Shown here piece after piece: positions 46,049 to 57,671 of a stretch of 64,000 nucleotides of DNA (position 1 is the stretch's first letter; every line of letters starts with the position of its first letter). The notes under the pieces were generated by a model. That model was given only the letters and a program-made list of their open reading frames with translations, was not told the origin of the DNA and searched no databases. The position numbers were made by a program, and so were the translations under genes. The DNA comes from Quercus robur (lineage: Eukaryota > Streptophyta > Magnoliopsida > Fagales > Fagaceae), in assembly GCF_932294415.1 (NCBI RefSeq), contig NC_065544.1:38186310-38250309 (forward strand), in the 5' to 3' direction.

Positions 46049-47458
46049 ATGGGTAGCAAAAGTTGTCAGCTTAACATATTCTTCTTCCCTTTGATGGGTC
46101 ATGGCCACTTGATACCAATGATGGACACAGCCAAGCTATTTGCAGCGCGAGGTGTGAAGGCAACGATTGTCACTACTCCTCGCAACATGCAATTATTCTC
46201 CAAAACGCGTGGCACCAACATTGATATCCAAATCATCAAGTTCCCGGCTGTAGAGGCTGGCCTGCCTGAAGGATGTGAGAATATTGACTCAGTGACTTCC
46301 CTAGATATGTCTCACAAATTTATCAAAGCCACTAAAATGCTCCAACAACCACTCGAGCAACTACTAGAAGAGTACCAACCTAGTTGCCTTGTTGCCGACA
46401 TGTTCTTTCCGTGGGCAACTGATGTTGCAGCTAAATTTGGTATTCCTAGGCTTGTTTTCGAGGGGTTCAGTTTTTTTTCCCTATGTGCAACCCATAGTTT
46501 GACACTATTTGAACCCCACAAGAAAGTTTTCTCTGACTCTGAACCTTTTGTCATTCCTAGTTTTCCAGGGGAGATAAAGTTGACAAGGATGCAACTTGCT
46601 GACTTCACTTTGCAAGAAGTTGAAACAGACTTTTCCAAGTTGTTTAAAGAAGCTATTGAATCAGAGTTGACAAGCTATGGGGTGGTTGTTAACAGCTTCT
46701 ATGAGCTTGAACCGGCTTATGTAGATCATTACAGGAAAGTTTTGGGAAGAAAGGCGTGGCATATAGGTCCAGTTTCACTATGCAACAAGGATTCTGAAGA
46801 TAAAGCCCAAAGGGGAAAGGAAGCTTCCATTGATGAACATGAATGTTTAAAATGGCTTTGTAAAAAGAAACCCAATTCGGTTATTTATATTTGTTTGGGG
46901 AGTATGCCAAACTTTAGAGATTCTCAGCTTTTTGAAATTGCAATGGGTCTTGAGGCTTCAGAGCAACAATTCATTTGGGTTGTGAGGAAAGGAAAAAATG
47001 AGAAAGAGGAGGAAGATTGGCTACCTAAAGGATTTGAGAAAAGAATGGAAGGTAAAGGATTAATTATAAGAGGTTGGGCACCCCAAGTTTTGATTCTTGA
47101 TCATGAAGCAGTTGGAGGATTTGTGACTCATTGTGGGTGGAACTCGACCTTAGAAGGAGTGGCTTCAGGGGTGCCCATGGTCACATGGCCTATAGCTTCT
47201 GAGCAGTTTTACAATGAGAAGTTGATAACTCAAGTACTGAAAATTGGAATTAGTGTTGGTGCTCAACAATGGACTTGGGAGGTAGACGGTATCAAGAGGG
47301 AAGCAATAGAGAAGGCAATGAGGCAAATTTTGGTGGGTGAAGAAGCGGCCAGAGCCAAGGCACTTGGAGAGATGGCAAGGAAGGCCGTTGAAGAAGGAGG
47401 ATCATCATACTCTGATTTGAATGCTTTAATTGAAGAATTAAGGTTGAATTGCCTTTGA
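46049..47458 (+). CDS. UGT-C: UDP-glucosyltransferase, group D (UGT73-like)
   Basis: Intact single-exon gene, 469 residues, of the C/E subgroup. His20 (GHGHL) and Asp117 (VADMFF) are the predicted catalytic pair. The PSPG box spans residues 343-386, from WAPQVL through [11 protein letters not shown] to ...ASEQ, with the terminal Gln expected for UDP-glucose. It shares LGSMPNF (Leu-Gly where the A/B/D set has FGSIANF) and IGISVGAQQW with UGT-E. I start at 46049 (MGSKS); the frame stays open upstream to 45965 only because of inserted DNA. Differences from UGT-E include WLCKKK for WLSTKK, FRDS for FSDS and an EELRLNCL end. It probably glycosylates a small phenolic acceptor in the cytosol; the substrate is unknown. 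Its promoter is altered, so expression may differ from UGT-E. Confidence 0.93.
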   Translation: MGSKSCQLNIFFFPLMGHGHLIPMMDTAKLFAARGVKATIVTTPRNMQLFSKTRGTNIDIQIIKFPAVEAGLPEGCENIDSVTSLDMSHKFIKATKMLQQPLEQLLEEYQPSCLVADMFFPWATDVAAKFGIPRLVFEGFSFFSLCATHSLTLFEPHKKVFSDSEPFVIPSFPGEIKLTRMQLADFTLQEVETDFSKLFKEAIESELTSYGVVVNSFYELEPAYVDHYRKVLGRKAWHIGPVSLCNKDSEDKAQRGKEASIDEHECLKWLCKKKPNSVIYICLGSMPNFRDSQLFEIAMGLEASEQQFIWVVRKGKNEKEEEDWLPKGFEKRMEGKGLIIRGWAPQVLILDHEAVGGFVTHCGWNSTLEGVASGVPMVTWPIASEQFYNEKLITQVLKIGISVGAQQWTWEVDGIKREAIEKAMRQILVGEEAARAKALGEMARKAVEEGGSSYSDLNALIEELRLNCL

Positions 47459-48216
47459 TCTCTGGCGCTAAAAATTGCTTATATGACTCTTTAATAATTA
47501 TATATATAAAAGGATTTATTATCCTTGCTGTTTAGTGTGTGATATTTTTACTCGCTTAGTTGTTCTTCAATAATGGTAGGACATTGTCCTAAGAATTTGT
47601 GATCGATAGTCCAATCAAAATTATAATTGTATAAGTTGTAGATAAGTGTTCAGTTGTCTACTATTTCTTAAGTTTCAACTTTTATAGCATTTGCATGGGG
47701 ATTAGGCAAAAGTTTAGCTAAACTTAACTTAAAAAGTTACTTTTCCCTTATTGCCTAATCCATTTCTTACTTGTGCGACTTTCTATCTGTTTTACTACTT
47801 TATTTAAATATTAAATAAAGAGCAACAGAGAGAAAGGGGTAATTTGAGAGAGAGAATGAGCTGTTGAAAAAAAGAGTAGTTTATTGAGCTACAATGTAAT
47901 GTATTTTTAGGAAAGAATGATAATTAAGATGCATTATTTCTATTGGGTTACTAGTTTAATTTAAGTCTTTATTTTTTATTTTTTTGGGAGTTTGTTCAAC
48001 ATATTTTTGCTGGACCTGTCTGATTGTCCAATGATAATACCACAAATTTTATGATGTAAAACTTATAAATTGATGTTTAACTAATCACAAGAAAGCGATT
48101 CAAATTTTAATGTATTGGGTTTTTAAAGTTCACTAATCACATTTATTATGATATTATTAGTATGTAAATATTTTGTAGTAAAATTCATGGTACCTTTACC
48201 ATTTTTCTTTTACACT
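47459..48216 (+). other. UGT-C 3' flank
   Basis: The first ~330 bases match the UGT-E 3' flank closely (CTCTGGCGCTAAAAATT, AGGACATTGTCCTAAGAATTTGTGATCGATAGTCC). 48005-48215 resembles 25365-25560 near UGT-B. No gene. Confidence 0.65.
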
Positions 48217-48659
48217 TCGTTTGCTTTGAAATACAATATTTTATGTATGTAAAACATTTTCAGGTGTTTGGTATGACAAATAATATCTTTTAAGAAAACC
48301 ACCAAAACTGGTGGCTCAACCATTGGAGACACTGGTGCCTAAGGTTCGGTGACTGGACTGCCAACATTGATGGCCAAAATAGTGTCTTTGGTTATTGGAC
48401 CTTCAGTATCGATCACTAGAATGGTGTCTGTTAACTGAATTGCTGACACCGGTCATTAGAACGATTGCTTCGACTATCGGGCCCACTAGCACTAGTCACT
48501 TGAGCACATAGGGTGAGGGGAAGCCACCAGATAGGATAGGGGGAAGCAACTGTTTGTTTTACCAAAATTTTAAAGGTAAAACATTTTATAGCTTTTCATA
48601 AAGGATTTTACAGTTAACGAAAAATATTTTATAAATTTGACCATATTTTACATTAAAAC
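48217..48659. repeat. MITE-like repeat, copy 1 (interrupted by a solo LTR)
   Basis: This shares with 51068-51480 the phrases ATCTTTTAAGAAAACCACCAAAA, ACTGGTGCCTAAGGTTCGGTGA, GAACGATTGCTTCGACTA and ACCAAAATTTTAAAGGTAAAA. Its tail appears to resume after the LTR at about 51055-51067. The TGTAAAACATTTTCAGGTGTTTGG left end and the inverted right end of copy 2 look like terminal inverted repeats. Confidence 0.6.
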
Positions 48660-51054
48660 TGTAGACACCCTATTTTACAACTTGCATTTAACTAACAGGT
48701 AGATCTTTAGATTTGTGATACAAAACAAATTTTGATGCTCTAACGATCATAATGGTATGTCATGGGCTTTGATTGGAGCACTTGATCAAAAGTTATCATA
48801 CAAACAATTTTCAATGATCATGCCTCACCTACATGATGGGCCCGATCACATCCTATTTTAAACACTTAATTTTGATTGGTTCTCACAAGAATTAATTTAA
48901 AATTAAGTAAGTGTGATTTTTGATTGAATTTCATTTTACTTCAATTTTTTTAAGAAATAATAAAAAATGTTTTCCTTTATGACATCTTATCCGCTTTTTT
49001 TAAAAAAAAAGTTAGAGATAGAAAAAGATATGATCCATGAAAAAATTCAAAAAAAAAAAAAAATGTTCAAAAAAACGTTATTATTCTCAGCAGCAACTTG
49101 AATCACATTTTTGGCCAGGAAAACGTTGAAATTTGATTTTCTATATTTCTGGAAAAGTTGTAGATAATTGAATTTCCCTTCAAAAAACATCAATCCCGTA
49201 TCAATTGGAATTTTGAGTAAAAATTTATAGCCAAAATACGAAACAGGTGCAAAAGATAACACAAATTCAGCATCAACTTCAATTTTCTTTCAAAATTTCA
49301 AATGGGGATCAACATCAAATCTGTTCAAGCTTATCTAATAGGCTTATCCCTTCCCTTAGCTTTGGAAGAAAACTTTTGAAACATAAGTTGGATTGAAAAA
49401 CAGATACATTCTATGAAAAATTTCAAAAAAAAAATGATAAATAAAAAAAACGTTACTATTTTCAGCAGCAACGTGAATCGTATTTTTGGACTGGAAAACG
49501 TTGAAATTTGGTTTTCTATATTTCTGGAAAAGTTGTATAGAATTTAATTTAATTTCTGAAAACACCAATCTTGAATCAATTGGAATTTTGACCAGAAAGT
49601 TAGACCCAAAATATGAAACAGGTGCAGAAGATAACACATGTTTAGCATCATCTTCAACTTCCTTTCAAAATTCAAATAGGGATCAACACCAAATTTGTTC
49701 CAGCTTATTTAAATAGGTTTATCTCCTCCCTTAGTTTTAGAAGAAAGCTAGTAACTTAGCTTTAAAGTTAAGCCATCCCTTCCCTTATAATGAGAGAAGA
49801 CCTCTTCCATTTTCTAAACCCCATTACCTTTGGAGAGTTAAGGAGAAAGGAGAAAAGAAAAGCTGTTGTGCAACTATTGTTCTTACTTTAGTTATAGTTT
49901 AGTACTTCCTTACTTTCTCCCTAGCCCTTTAAGTGATCACTTCCCTTTTTAATTTATGCTCTATGTGGTAAGTAGTAAATTATGTTCTTTAAGATTCTAC
50001 ACATGCTTGAATAAATGCTTCCAAGTCGTTATTTGTTTCTTTCATGATATGTTTGGATGAACATGCCTATATATCTCATTGATATTCCTTTCACATGCTT
50101 AGATGAACACTTCTAGGTTAATGTACAACTTTTTCTTGAGTGCTTAGATGAACATGTCTAGGTAGTTGTTTTACTTTTTTAAAATGCTTAAATGAACATG
50201 TCTAAATATTTTGATTTTCGCTAGATGAACATGTCTAGAGAAATAGCATGACAATTCTTTGTTTTCCTTCACATGACAATTCTCTGTGGATGATGACAAA
50301 TAGCATGACAATTCTCTATTTTCCTTCACATGCTTGGATTAACACTTCTAAGTTATTTGCTTTTCATAACATACTTAGACGATCATGTCTAGGCTAGGAA
50401 TTCTTTGTTTACATTAATTTCTTGGATGAACATGCCATTACTTTCATACTTTGTTTACATTTACATTGTTATCTAACAGATTTCACATTTTGTTTCTCTT
50501 TATGTTAAATTCCCCAACACATATTTGTTTACAATTCTTGCAAATTAACATGTTTATATCATATATTGTTTGTATTTGTTTGACATGACATGATATTGGC
50601 TGCCTTAACCTAGGAGACTGATTTTACCGAGTGAGATGGGTGCTTAATCCCTTCCCATCTCGTAAATTAGCCTCCGAACCAAGATCAAGGGTTCTAGACT
50701 AGGTTCTTGTAAATGCAATTTTACATTTTTTAGAATGTAACTAGGAAACAAAGCAATGTAATTTACTTTCTTAGATTGTATCTAGGACTAAAAAAGTATT
50801 GTAAATTTTTGTTACAAAATTGATGTAAATTATCATATATAATAATACAATAGAAGCATTTTTTTTTATAGAGAATATTTTCTTATTTTTCCATTCAAAT
50901 TAAATAAGTGGCGACTCCATGTAAAACCCTCGATCTACGGGGAAGAATATTTTACAGTGAATTCGACATTTTGAGCATCACAATCCCACCCGTGTGCTTG
51001 AGTTAGGCCTAGTTTGAGAAAAAAATTGGCAGGCTGGGGTTGTGGTCACTTACA
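48660..51054. mobile_element. Solo LTR, 2.4 kb, with internal tandem repeats
   Basis: It starts TGTAGACACCC and ends ...ACTTACA, with AAAAC (48655-48659) against CAAAC (51055-51059) as a 4/5 target duplication. No ORF, primer site or second LTR. Two ~340 bp direct repeats (about 49030-49370 and 49395-49745) share GAAAACGTTGAAATTTG and TATTTCTGGAAAAGTTGTA. 50050-50440 carries eight copies of a CTTAGATGAACATGTCTAGG-like motif. The minus ORFs at 49047-49637 merely reflect the duplication. Lineage uncertain; a Ty3/gypsy origin is plausible. Confidence 0.65.
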
Positions 51055-51067
51055 CAAACAAACATCT

Positions 51068-51480
51068 ATTTGGTGGCAAGTGAAATCTTTTAAGAAAACC
51101 ACCAAAATCGGTGGCTCAACCACTTGAGATACTGGTGCCTAAGGTTCGGTGATCGAACTGCCAATACTGATGGTCGAAATAGTGTTTTTGATTATTTTTC
51201 CTTCGATACCGGTCACTGAAATGGTGTATATTGATTGAAATGTTGACATTGGTCACTAGAACGATTGCTTCGACTACCAGGCCCACTAGCATTAGCCACT
51301 AGAGCACATTGAGCAATGAGAAGCCAATAGATAGGATGGGGGGAAGCCACAGTTTCTTTTACCAAAATTTTAAAGGTAAAATGTTTTATAGCTTTTTATA
51401 AAGGATTTTACGAACAATAAAAAATATTTTATAAGTTTGACAATATTTTACATGCAAACAAACACCTAAAAATGGGAAAA
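51068..51480. repeat. MITE-like repeat, copy 2
   Basis: About 85% similar by eye to 48270-48659. It ends TTTTACATGCAAACAAACACCTAAAA, inverted relative to the start of copy 1. No gene between here and the copia LTR. Confidence 0.6.
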
Positions 51481-51571
51481 CTACATGCAAACATATAAAC
51501 TAATGTGTTACTAAAGATAATAAATGTAATGAGATATGTAGTATCTCTAGTATCACTCTTTTTATTAAATG

Positions 51572-52085
51572 TGTTATTAAAAGTGCACTTAACATCCCAC
51601 AGCAGAGGTGCGTAACTCAAGTCACAAAGGTAACTAGTGGTGTAGCAGCTACTGATGAGAGATGCACTAGCCAAGCCGCAGGGGTAGCAGGCAGTGCAAT
51701 AGTTGCTGATGATAGGTGCGCTAGTCAAGCCACGAAGGCAGTATTTGCTGATAAGGGGTGCACTGCGTAGAGCACAAGGTTTACATCAAATGGCTTGATG
51801 AGCATAGAAGTGTCAAAAATGCTTGAAGCCATGCCAGATCACAAGTTCTTCATCCAATAGCGTTGAAGGAGTTAGTTCCGCAAATCCAGGAGTCTATTGC
51901 TCTTGGATTGCCACGTGTACAGATTCAAGTAACAGAATTTGGTGCCAAATATAGGGCGGTTATATTTTTTTGTGTATATAAAAACAGAGCACCAGTTATG
52001 TATTATTCATTCATTCCATTTCTTGTAATTTTCTTCTCCATCAATGAAATTCTCTCAATTCTATTTAGATTCTCTAGTTTTTTCA
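51572..52085 (+). repeat. 5' LTR of the copia element
   Basis: 514 bp, TGTTATTAAAAG...AGTTTTTTCA, with a TATATAAAA TATA box at about 51976-51984. Roughly 26 differences (about 5%) from the 3' LTR by eye, plus two small deletions in the latter. Confidence 0.9.
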
Positions 52086-52309
52086 TGGTATTAGAGCAAC
52101 TAGCACAGTTCATACTGATTTCCTAGTTTCGTTTTTGACCCCAAAAGATTCTTGCTTTCCAAATAGAAATTTCTTTGAGAAAATTCTTGAACTCTGATTC
52201 ACAGAAACTTGATTCATCTGTGTTGACACTGAATCTTGAAGAATCTTTTGTTTTCTCTTCCAATTTCATTAGAAGCTTCATTCAAGCTCGTGAAAAGCAT
52301 CAATGGCTT

Positions 52310-53430
52310 CTGGAGAAGGAAGTGACTCTGATCCAATGCACAATCAATCCACACAACAAGTCCCTCAGTCCAACGCAAAGATCAATTCTCCCAATCATTT
52401 TTTTTTCTTAGTGCAAGTGAGAATCTTGGGAATATCTTAGTCACTCAACCACTTTTGGGAATGAGGAACTATCAATCTTGGTCTAAGACTATGGTTCTAG
52501 CATTAACTGCCAAGAAAAAGATAGGATTCGTGAATGGCAAGATTGCAAAGCCTAAAGATGATTCTCCTCTGTACGAAGATTGGGAAAGTTGTAACACAAT
52601 GGTACTTTCTTGGTTGATCAACTCTATGCATGTTGACGTTTCAAGTAGTATCATGTACTGTGAGACTGCGAGGGAGATGTGGCTTGAGTTGCAATGTGTG
52701 TTTTCATAGGGAAATGGACCAAAGATTTATAATCTTCAGCAAGAAATTTCACAGATAACTCAGGGACAATTGTCAGTGACTGAATATTACTCTAAATTCA
52801 AGAAGCTTTGGGATCAATTGATTCATTATGAACCTTAACCAGCCTATACTTGTGGAGCAATGAAAATTCTGAGCATTGCACATGAGAAATCTTATGTGAT
52901 GAGGTTCTTGATGGGCCTCAATGAGAGTTTTGAGACAGTGAGGAGTCATATTCTCATGATTGAGCCATTTCCTTTAATGAGCAAGGAGTATGCTCTGGTT
53001 CTCCAAGAAGAATCTCACAAAGGCATTGGACATGGTTCTGCCTTCACACCTAGGCCTAATTCAGTGGCAATGTATGCCAATACCAGGGGGTATTCAGGTA
53101 ATAAAGGTGGTCCTAAGAAGGAAAGACCTTTGTGCACCCATTGTAACATGCTTGGACACACTGTGGACAAGTGTTACAAGCTCCACGGGTATCCACCAGG
53201 TTATAAGCACAAATGGAAGCCTAATTCCAATGCTAACCAAGTTTCATATCCTCAAAGTCAAGCTGTTGAGGTTCCTTCTAATGCATTTGCTCAGTGTCCT
53301 ATTTCTAAGGCATAGTGTGAGCAATTACTTGCTCTTTTCAATTCTAGAACTGATCAAGGTGCTAATCACCATGTTGCAAGTGTTAGTACAAGTGTTGCTG
53401 TCTCTAGCTAGCATGCTTTCTAGAGCTACT
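52310..53430 (+). pseudogene. copia gag, interrupted
   Basis: Gag-like sequence with MRNYQSWSKTMVLALTAKKK and ETAREMWLEL at 52455-52709. Stops lie at 52707-52709 and near 52838. The frame then runs through MRFLMGLNESFETVRSHIL and a zinc knuckle C-x2-C-x4-H-x4-C followed by YKLHGYPPGYKHKWKP (near 53140-53220), and it stops at 53313-53315. Further broken sequence leads to the protease. Confidence 0.85.
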
Positions 53431-53559
53431 GGTGTACTTGCTGCAACTGGTGTGCCTTCCACATCTTTAGACAGTACTTATTCTACCTTTGTTGACACCA
53501 TGTCAGGTATCAATTCATTGCTTCATTTTACCCCTTCCTTGAAGCATTCAATTATCTCT

Positions 53560-56500
53560 GCTAAAGTAGTTAATAGAGAAGTCTTTCATGCCACTGATTG
53601 GGTCATAGACACAGGGGCTACAGATCATATGGTACATTCTATTTGTCAGTTTTTAGACCCCTTAAACAATTGATTAAACCTAGGTAATTAGCCAAGTTGT
53701 TACTTAGTCCAATTAAACAAGTCTAGGTTATTACAATAATAAAGATCAAATCATGCAAAGCAGCGGAAAATAAATAACACAAGATATGATCACCCAGGAA
53801 ACCAAACCGGTAAAAACCTGGGGAGGATTTAACTTAGTTATCCTCAAGGTAAAAAGCAAATCCACTAGAAAGAATCGAAGTTCATACAATAAGACTTACA
53901 AGCCCCCATGCTCGACTTCTTATTGCTACCAACCAGTAGAACTTACTGACACGACCACGTGCAAGCTCCGAATTCACGGACTCCTTCTTTCTTTGGCCTT
54001 TGCAAAACACAAACACCCCCATTTGTGACTTTGAGATCCCACTCAAAGGTTTAGCAACACAAACTCTCCTGTTTGTGACTCCAAGACCACCCTTGAAGGT
54101 TTAGATCATCAACACCTTTGATGATAAGAGAAGACAACAACTTCTACAATACCGGATCTTGAGATTCTTCAAGGAATAGCATCGGTAGAAGACATAAGAG
54201 AGCTTTTTAGGAATAAAACCCTAAATACAAAAGAGGCACACTCTTTTCTCTCTGAAAAAAACCATAAAAACATGCTTAGGGTTTCCTTTATATACTGGGA
54301 GAAGTAGATTAGAAACCCTAATCCTAAATGGGCTTGAACTGCTGTTTGGGCTTAATTAAAATTCTGCAGATACGACTTTCGATCGATCGAGCCTGTCTTT
54401 CGATCGATCGAACCAGGCAGAATATGAAGTCTTCTTCCTGTAGCTTGTATGTTCTTGAATCTTGACTTGAATCACCTTGAGCATTGTCTAATAAAACCTA
54501 TAGACTCTAAGATCTATATCTAGACAAGTTTGTGTTCACGATTTGCCAATTGTTCTAAACATTTAGAACCTAACACTATTGCATGTTTCACCACTATCAC
54601 TACTACTCTAAATAATTTTGTCAATTTACCTAATGGGGAAGTTGCTTCTGTTACTCATGTTGGCATTGTGAAAATATCAGAACATCTTATACTTCACAAT
54701 GTTATTTGTGTTCCATCTTTTAGTTTCAATCTCATTTCTGTCAGTCAGTTAGTTAAGTCCACTACTTGTTGCCTTATTTTCTTTGGAAACTTATGCTTTA
54801 TCCAGGACCTTGCTCTTTGGAGCACACTTGGTCTGGGTAGAGAAAGCTATGGACTTTACTTGCTGGACAAGAGCTACACTTCTACACCTGTCATTGCTGG
54901 TTCTGTACATAGTTCACAAGTTCACATCTGGCACTCTAGATTGGGTCACTTGTCTAATGCCAAATTGGCCTCAATAAGACCAAGTGATGTACCTAGTTTC
55001 ATTTCTGTTGAGAACTTTGATTGTGATATTTTCCCACTTGCAAAACAAAAATGTTTACCCTTTAATAAAAGTTCTCATTTGTCTAAATCTTGCTTTGAGT
55101 TGATTCACTGTGATTTGTGGAGACCTTTCTCAGTTTCTACCATTGATCATTGCAAGTATTTTTTAACCATTGTTGATGACTATTCTAGATGCACTTGGGT
55201 TTATTTGTTAAAACATAAGTCTCAAACACAACCTGTTTTATAACAATTTTGCACTATGGTGGAAACCCAATTTTGTAAGAAAATTAAAACTTTAAAGTCT
55301 AACAATGGGACTGAATTCATCATGAAATATTTTTTTGCTAAAAAATGTATCTTACATCATTTAAGTTGTGTTGAAACCCCTCAACAAAATGCCTCATCTA
55401 CTTTGTCAAATCAGATTCCTTTTGAAGTTTTGTTTGGGCATCCATCTAGCTATGCACATTTAAAAGTGTTTGGTTGCTTATGTTTTGCTTCCACTCTTTC
55501 AAATCACAGGTCTAAATTTGCACCTAGAGCTAGGGATATCCTTTTGGGGTTAAAGGATACAAAATTCTTGATTTGTCTAATAACAGGGTGTTCCTTTCTA
55601 GGGATGTGGTTTTCCATGAAAATTCTTTCCCTTTTGCTTCTGTTTCACCTCATATTGTAGATCCTTTCCTACATTCTGCTATTGAAGCTTCCTACTCAGC
55701 TGGTGTTGATGGTTTTGTTACTCCTGTCAGCATTTCTAATCCATCTTCCTTGGATATTGCTGATACAATTTCTTCACCTCATCAGCATGTTCCACCTGTT
55801 TTCCCTTCTAATCCTACTTCTTCTTCTAGTCCTATACAGGTGTCTCATTCTGATCAGGTGCCTTCTTCATCACCACCAGTTGCTTTAGTGCCTCTAAGGA
55901 AGTCCACTAGAGATGTCAGACCTCCTACTTATTTGCAGGACTATGCTTGTACTGCTATTGCACCTGGTGCTCCTTATGATCTTGATCAATGTCTTACCTA
56001 TTCCCATTTGGAGCCATGCTACCATTCTTATTTACTGGCAGTTAGTTCTAGTCCCAAAGTGCTTACCAATTTTTCTCAAGCTGTTCAAGATCCACTTTGG
56101 AGGGCTGCCATGGATAAAGAAATCCAAGCCCTTGAACAGAATCATACTTGGGATGTAACTACCTTGCCTCCTGGGAATCTCCCTATTGGTTGCAAATGGG
56201 TTTATAAAGTCAAGCTTAACCCTAGTTTTGAGAGATTCAAAGCTAGGCTGGTTGCTAAGGGGTGTACTCAAAAGAAAGGTCTTGATTTCCTTGAAACCTT
56301 TTCTCCTGTTGCTAAAATAGTTTCAGTAAGGCTCTTGCTTGCTCTTGTTGCTGCTAGGTAGTGGCCTTTGCACCAATTGGACATCAACAATGCTTTTTTG
56401 CATGGAGATTTGGATGAAGAGGTCTATATGACATTGCCACCTGGTTTTCACAGTAAGGGGGAGTGTGTTTCAAACTCTTCTACTGCTCTTAGGGTGTGTA

Positions 56501-57671
56501 AATTGGTTAAGTCACTTTATGGTTTGAGACAGGCTTTAAAGTAGTGGTACACTAAGCTGTTAGCAACAATAAAGGAGCTTGGCTTTGTTCAATCTCAGGC
56601 TGATCACTCCTTATATGTGCACAGCAAAGGGTCTTTGTTTACTGCTATACTGGTTTATGTTGATAATATGGTAATCACTGGCAATGATCATGCTTGTGTT
56701 GTCTCTTTCAAGTTTGTTTTAGATCAGAAGTTTGGTATTAAGGATATGGGATCACTCAAGTATTTCTTGGGTTTAGAAATTGCAAGAAACAAGAGTGGGA
56801 TCAACTTGACTTAAAGAAAGTATGCTTTGGAAGTTCTTGAGGAAACTGGTATGACAGGGTGTAAACTAGTCCAAACTCCCATGGAACAGCAACTCAAGTT
56901 GTCTAAAGGCAGTGGGGACTTGCTTACCAATCTAGGATAGTATGGAAAACTTATTGGGAAACTCATGTACTTGACCTTGAGCAGGACAGACATCACATAT
57001 GCAGTGCACAGGCTTAGCCAGTTCTTGGCACAACCTAGAGTACCCCATATGAAGGCAGCCACTAGGATTCTTCAGTACATTAAAAGAACACCTAATCAAG
57101 GTGTTTTCTTCCCTATTAGTTCTAACCTGCACCTAAAAGCATACTGTGATGCAGATTGGGTAGGATGCCCTGACACAAGAAAGTCTTTAACATGCTATTG
57201 TGTGTTTCTTGGTGATGCATTAGTGTCTTGGAGGTCTAAGAAACAAAGCATAGTGTCTAGGTCCAGTGCAGAGGCAGAGTATAGGGCTATGGCTTCAACT
57301 ACCTATGAATTGACTTGGATTTTGCACTTATTACAAGATTTACATATTAAACATGATAAGCTTGCATTGATGTACTATGACAACCAGGCAGCACTTCACA
57401 TAGCTGCAAATCCAGTATTCCATGAGAGGTCAAAACATATAGAAGCTGGTTGTCATGTTGTGAGAAACAAGATTCTTGATGGTGCACTTAAAACCTTCTA
57501 TGTATCAACTAAGGATCAGTTGGCAGATGTGTTCACCAAAGCATTAGGAGTGGAAATTTTTTCTAAACTGATCAGAAGGCTAGGTGTCATCAATATTTTT
57601 GCTTCTACAGTGGCTTATCCTCATACAGGTTTGGAAAAGCAAGAGGCAAGAGCTATGCTCTTGAGGGGGAG
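53560..57671 (+). pseudogene. copia pol, multiply disabled
   Basis: The protease motif DTGATDHMV lies at about 53608-53634 and is split by a solo LTR. After 54576 come the pre-integrase zinc region (IWHSRLGHLSNAKL) and the integrase start. A stop lies near 55241. About 45 codons are missing after TPQQNA (near 55390), which removes the catalytic Glu region. A frame change occurs near 55555. Reverse transcriptase runs from WRAAMDKEIQALEQNHTWD, with stops near 56359, 56542 and 56812; its active site reads YVDN instead of YVDD. RNase H and the C terminus (YCDADWVGCPDTRKSLTCY, SRSSAEAEYRAMA) are open from 56965 into the LTR. The element cannot be active. Confidence 0.88.
53644..54575 (-). mobile_element. 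Solo LTR nested in the copia protease gene
   Basis: 932 bp, TGTCAG...CCTAACA on + (TGTTAGG...CTGACA on the minus strand), flanked by the perfect duplication CTATT at 53639-53643 and 54576-54580. Removing it makes the copia protease frame contiguous. It contains two perfect TCGATCGATCGA palindromes (54379 and 54400) and a minus-strand TATA-like TATATAAAGG near 54285. No coding sequence. Confidence 0.88.

Noticed and set aside
49047..49637. Two similar minus-strand ORFs of 71 and 93 codons
   Set aside because: Their similarity reflects a ~340 bp direct repeat inside a solo LTR; no conserved domain, and both are bounded by A/T runs.
50050..50440. CRISPR-like array of short repeats
   Set aside because: Repeat copies vary, spacing is irregular, there are no cas genes and the DNA is a plant LTR.
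52175..52411. 78-codon ORF just inside the copia 5' LTR
   Set aside because: The gag frame is different here; this is leader sequence with no gag motif.
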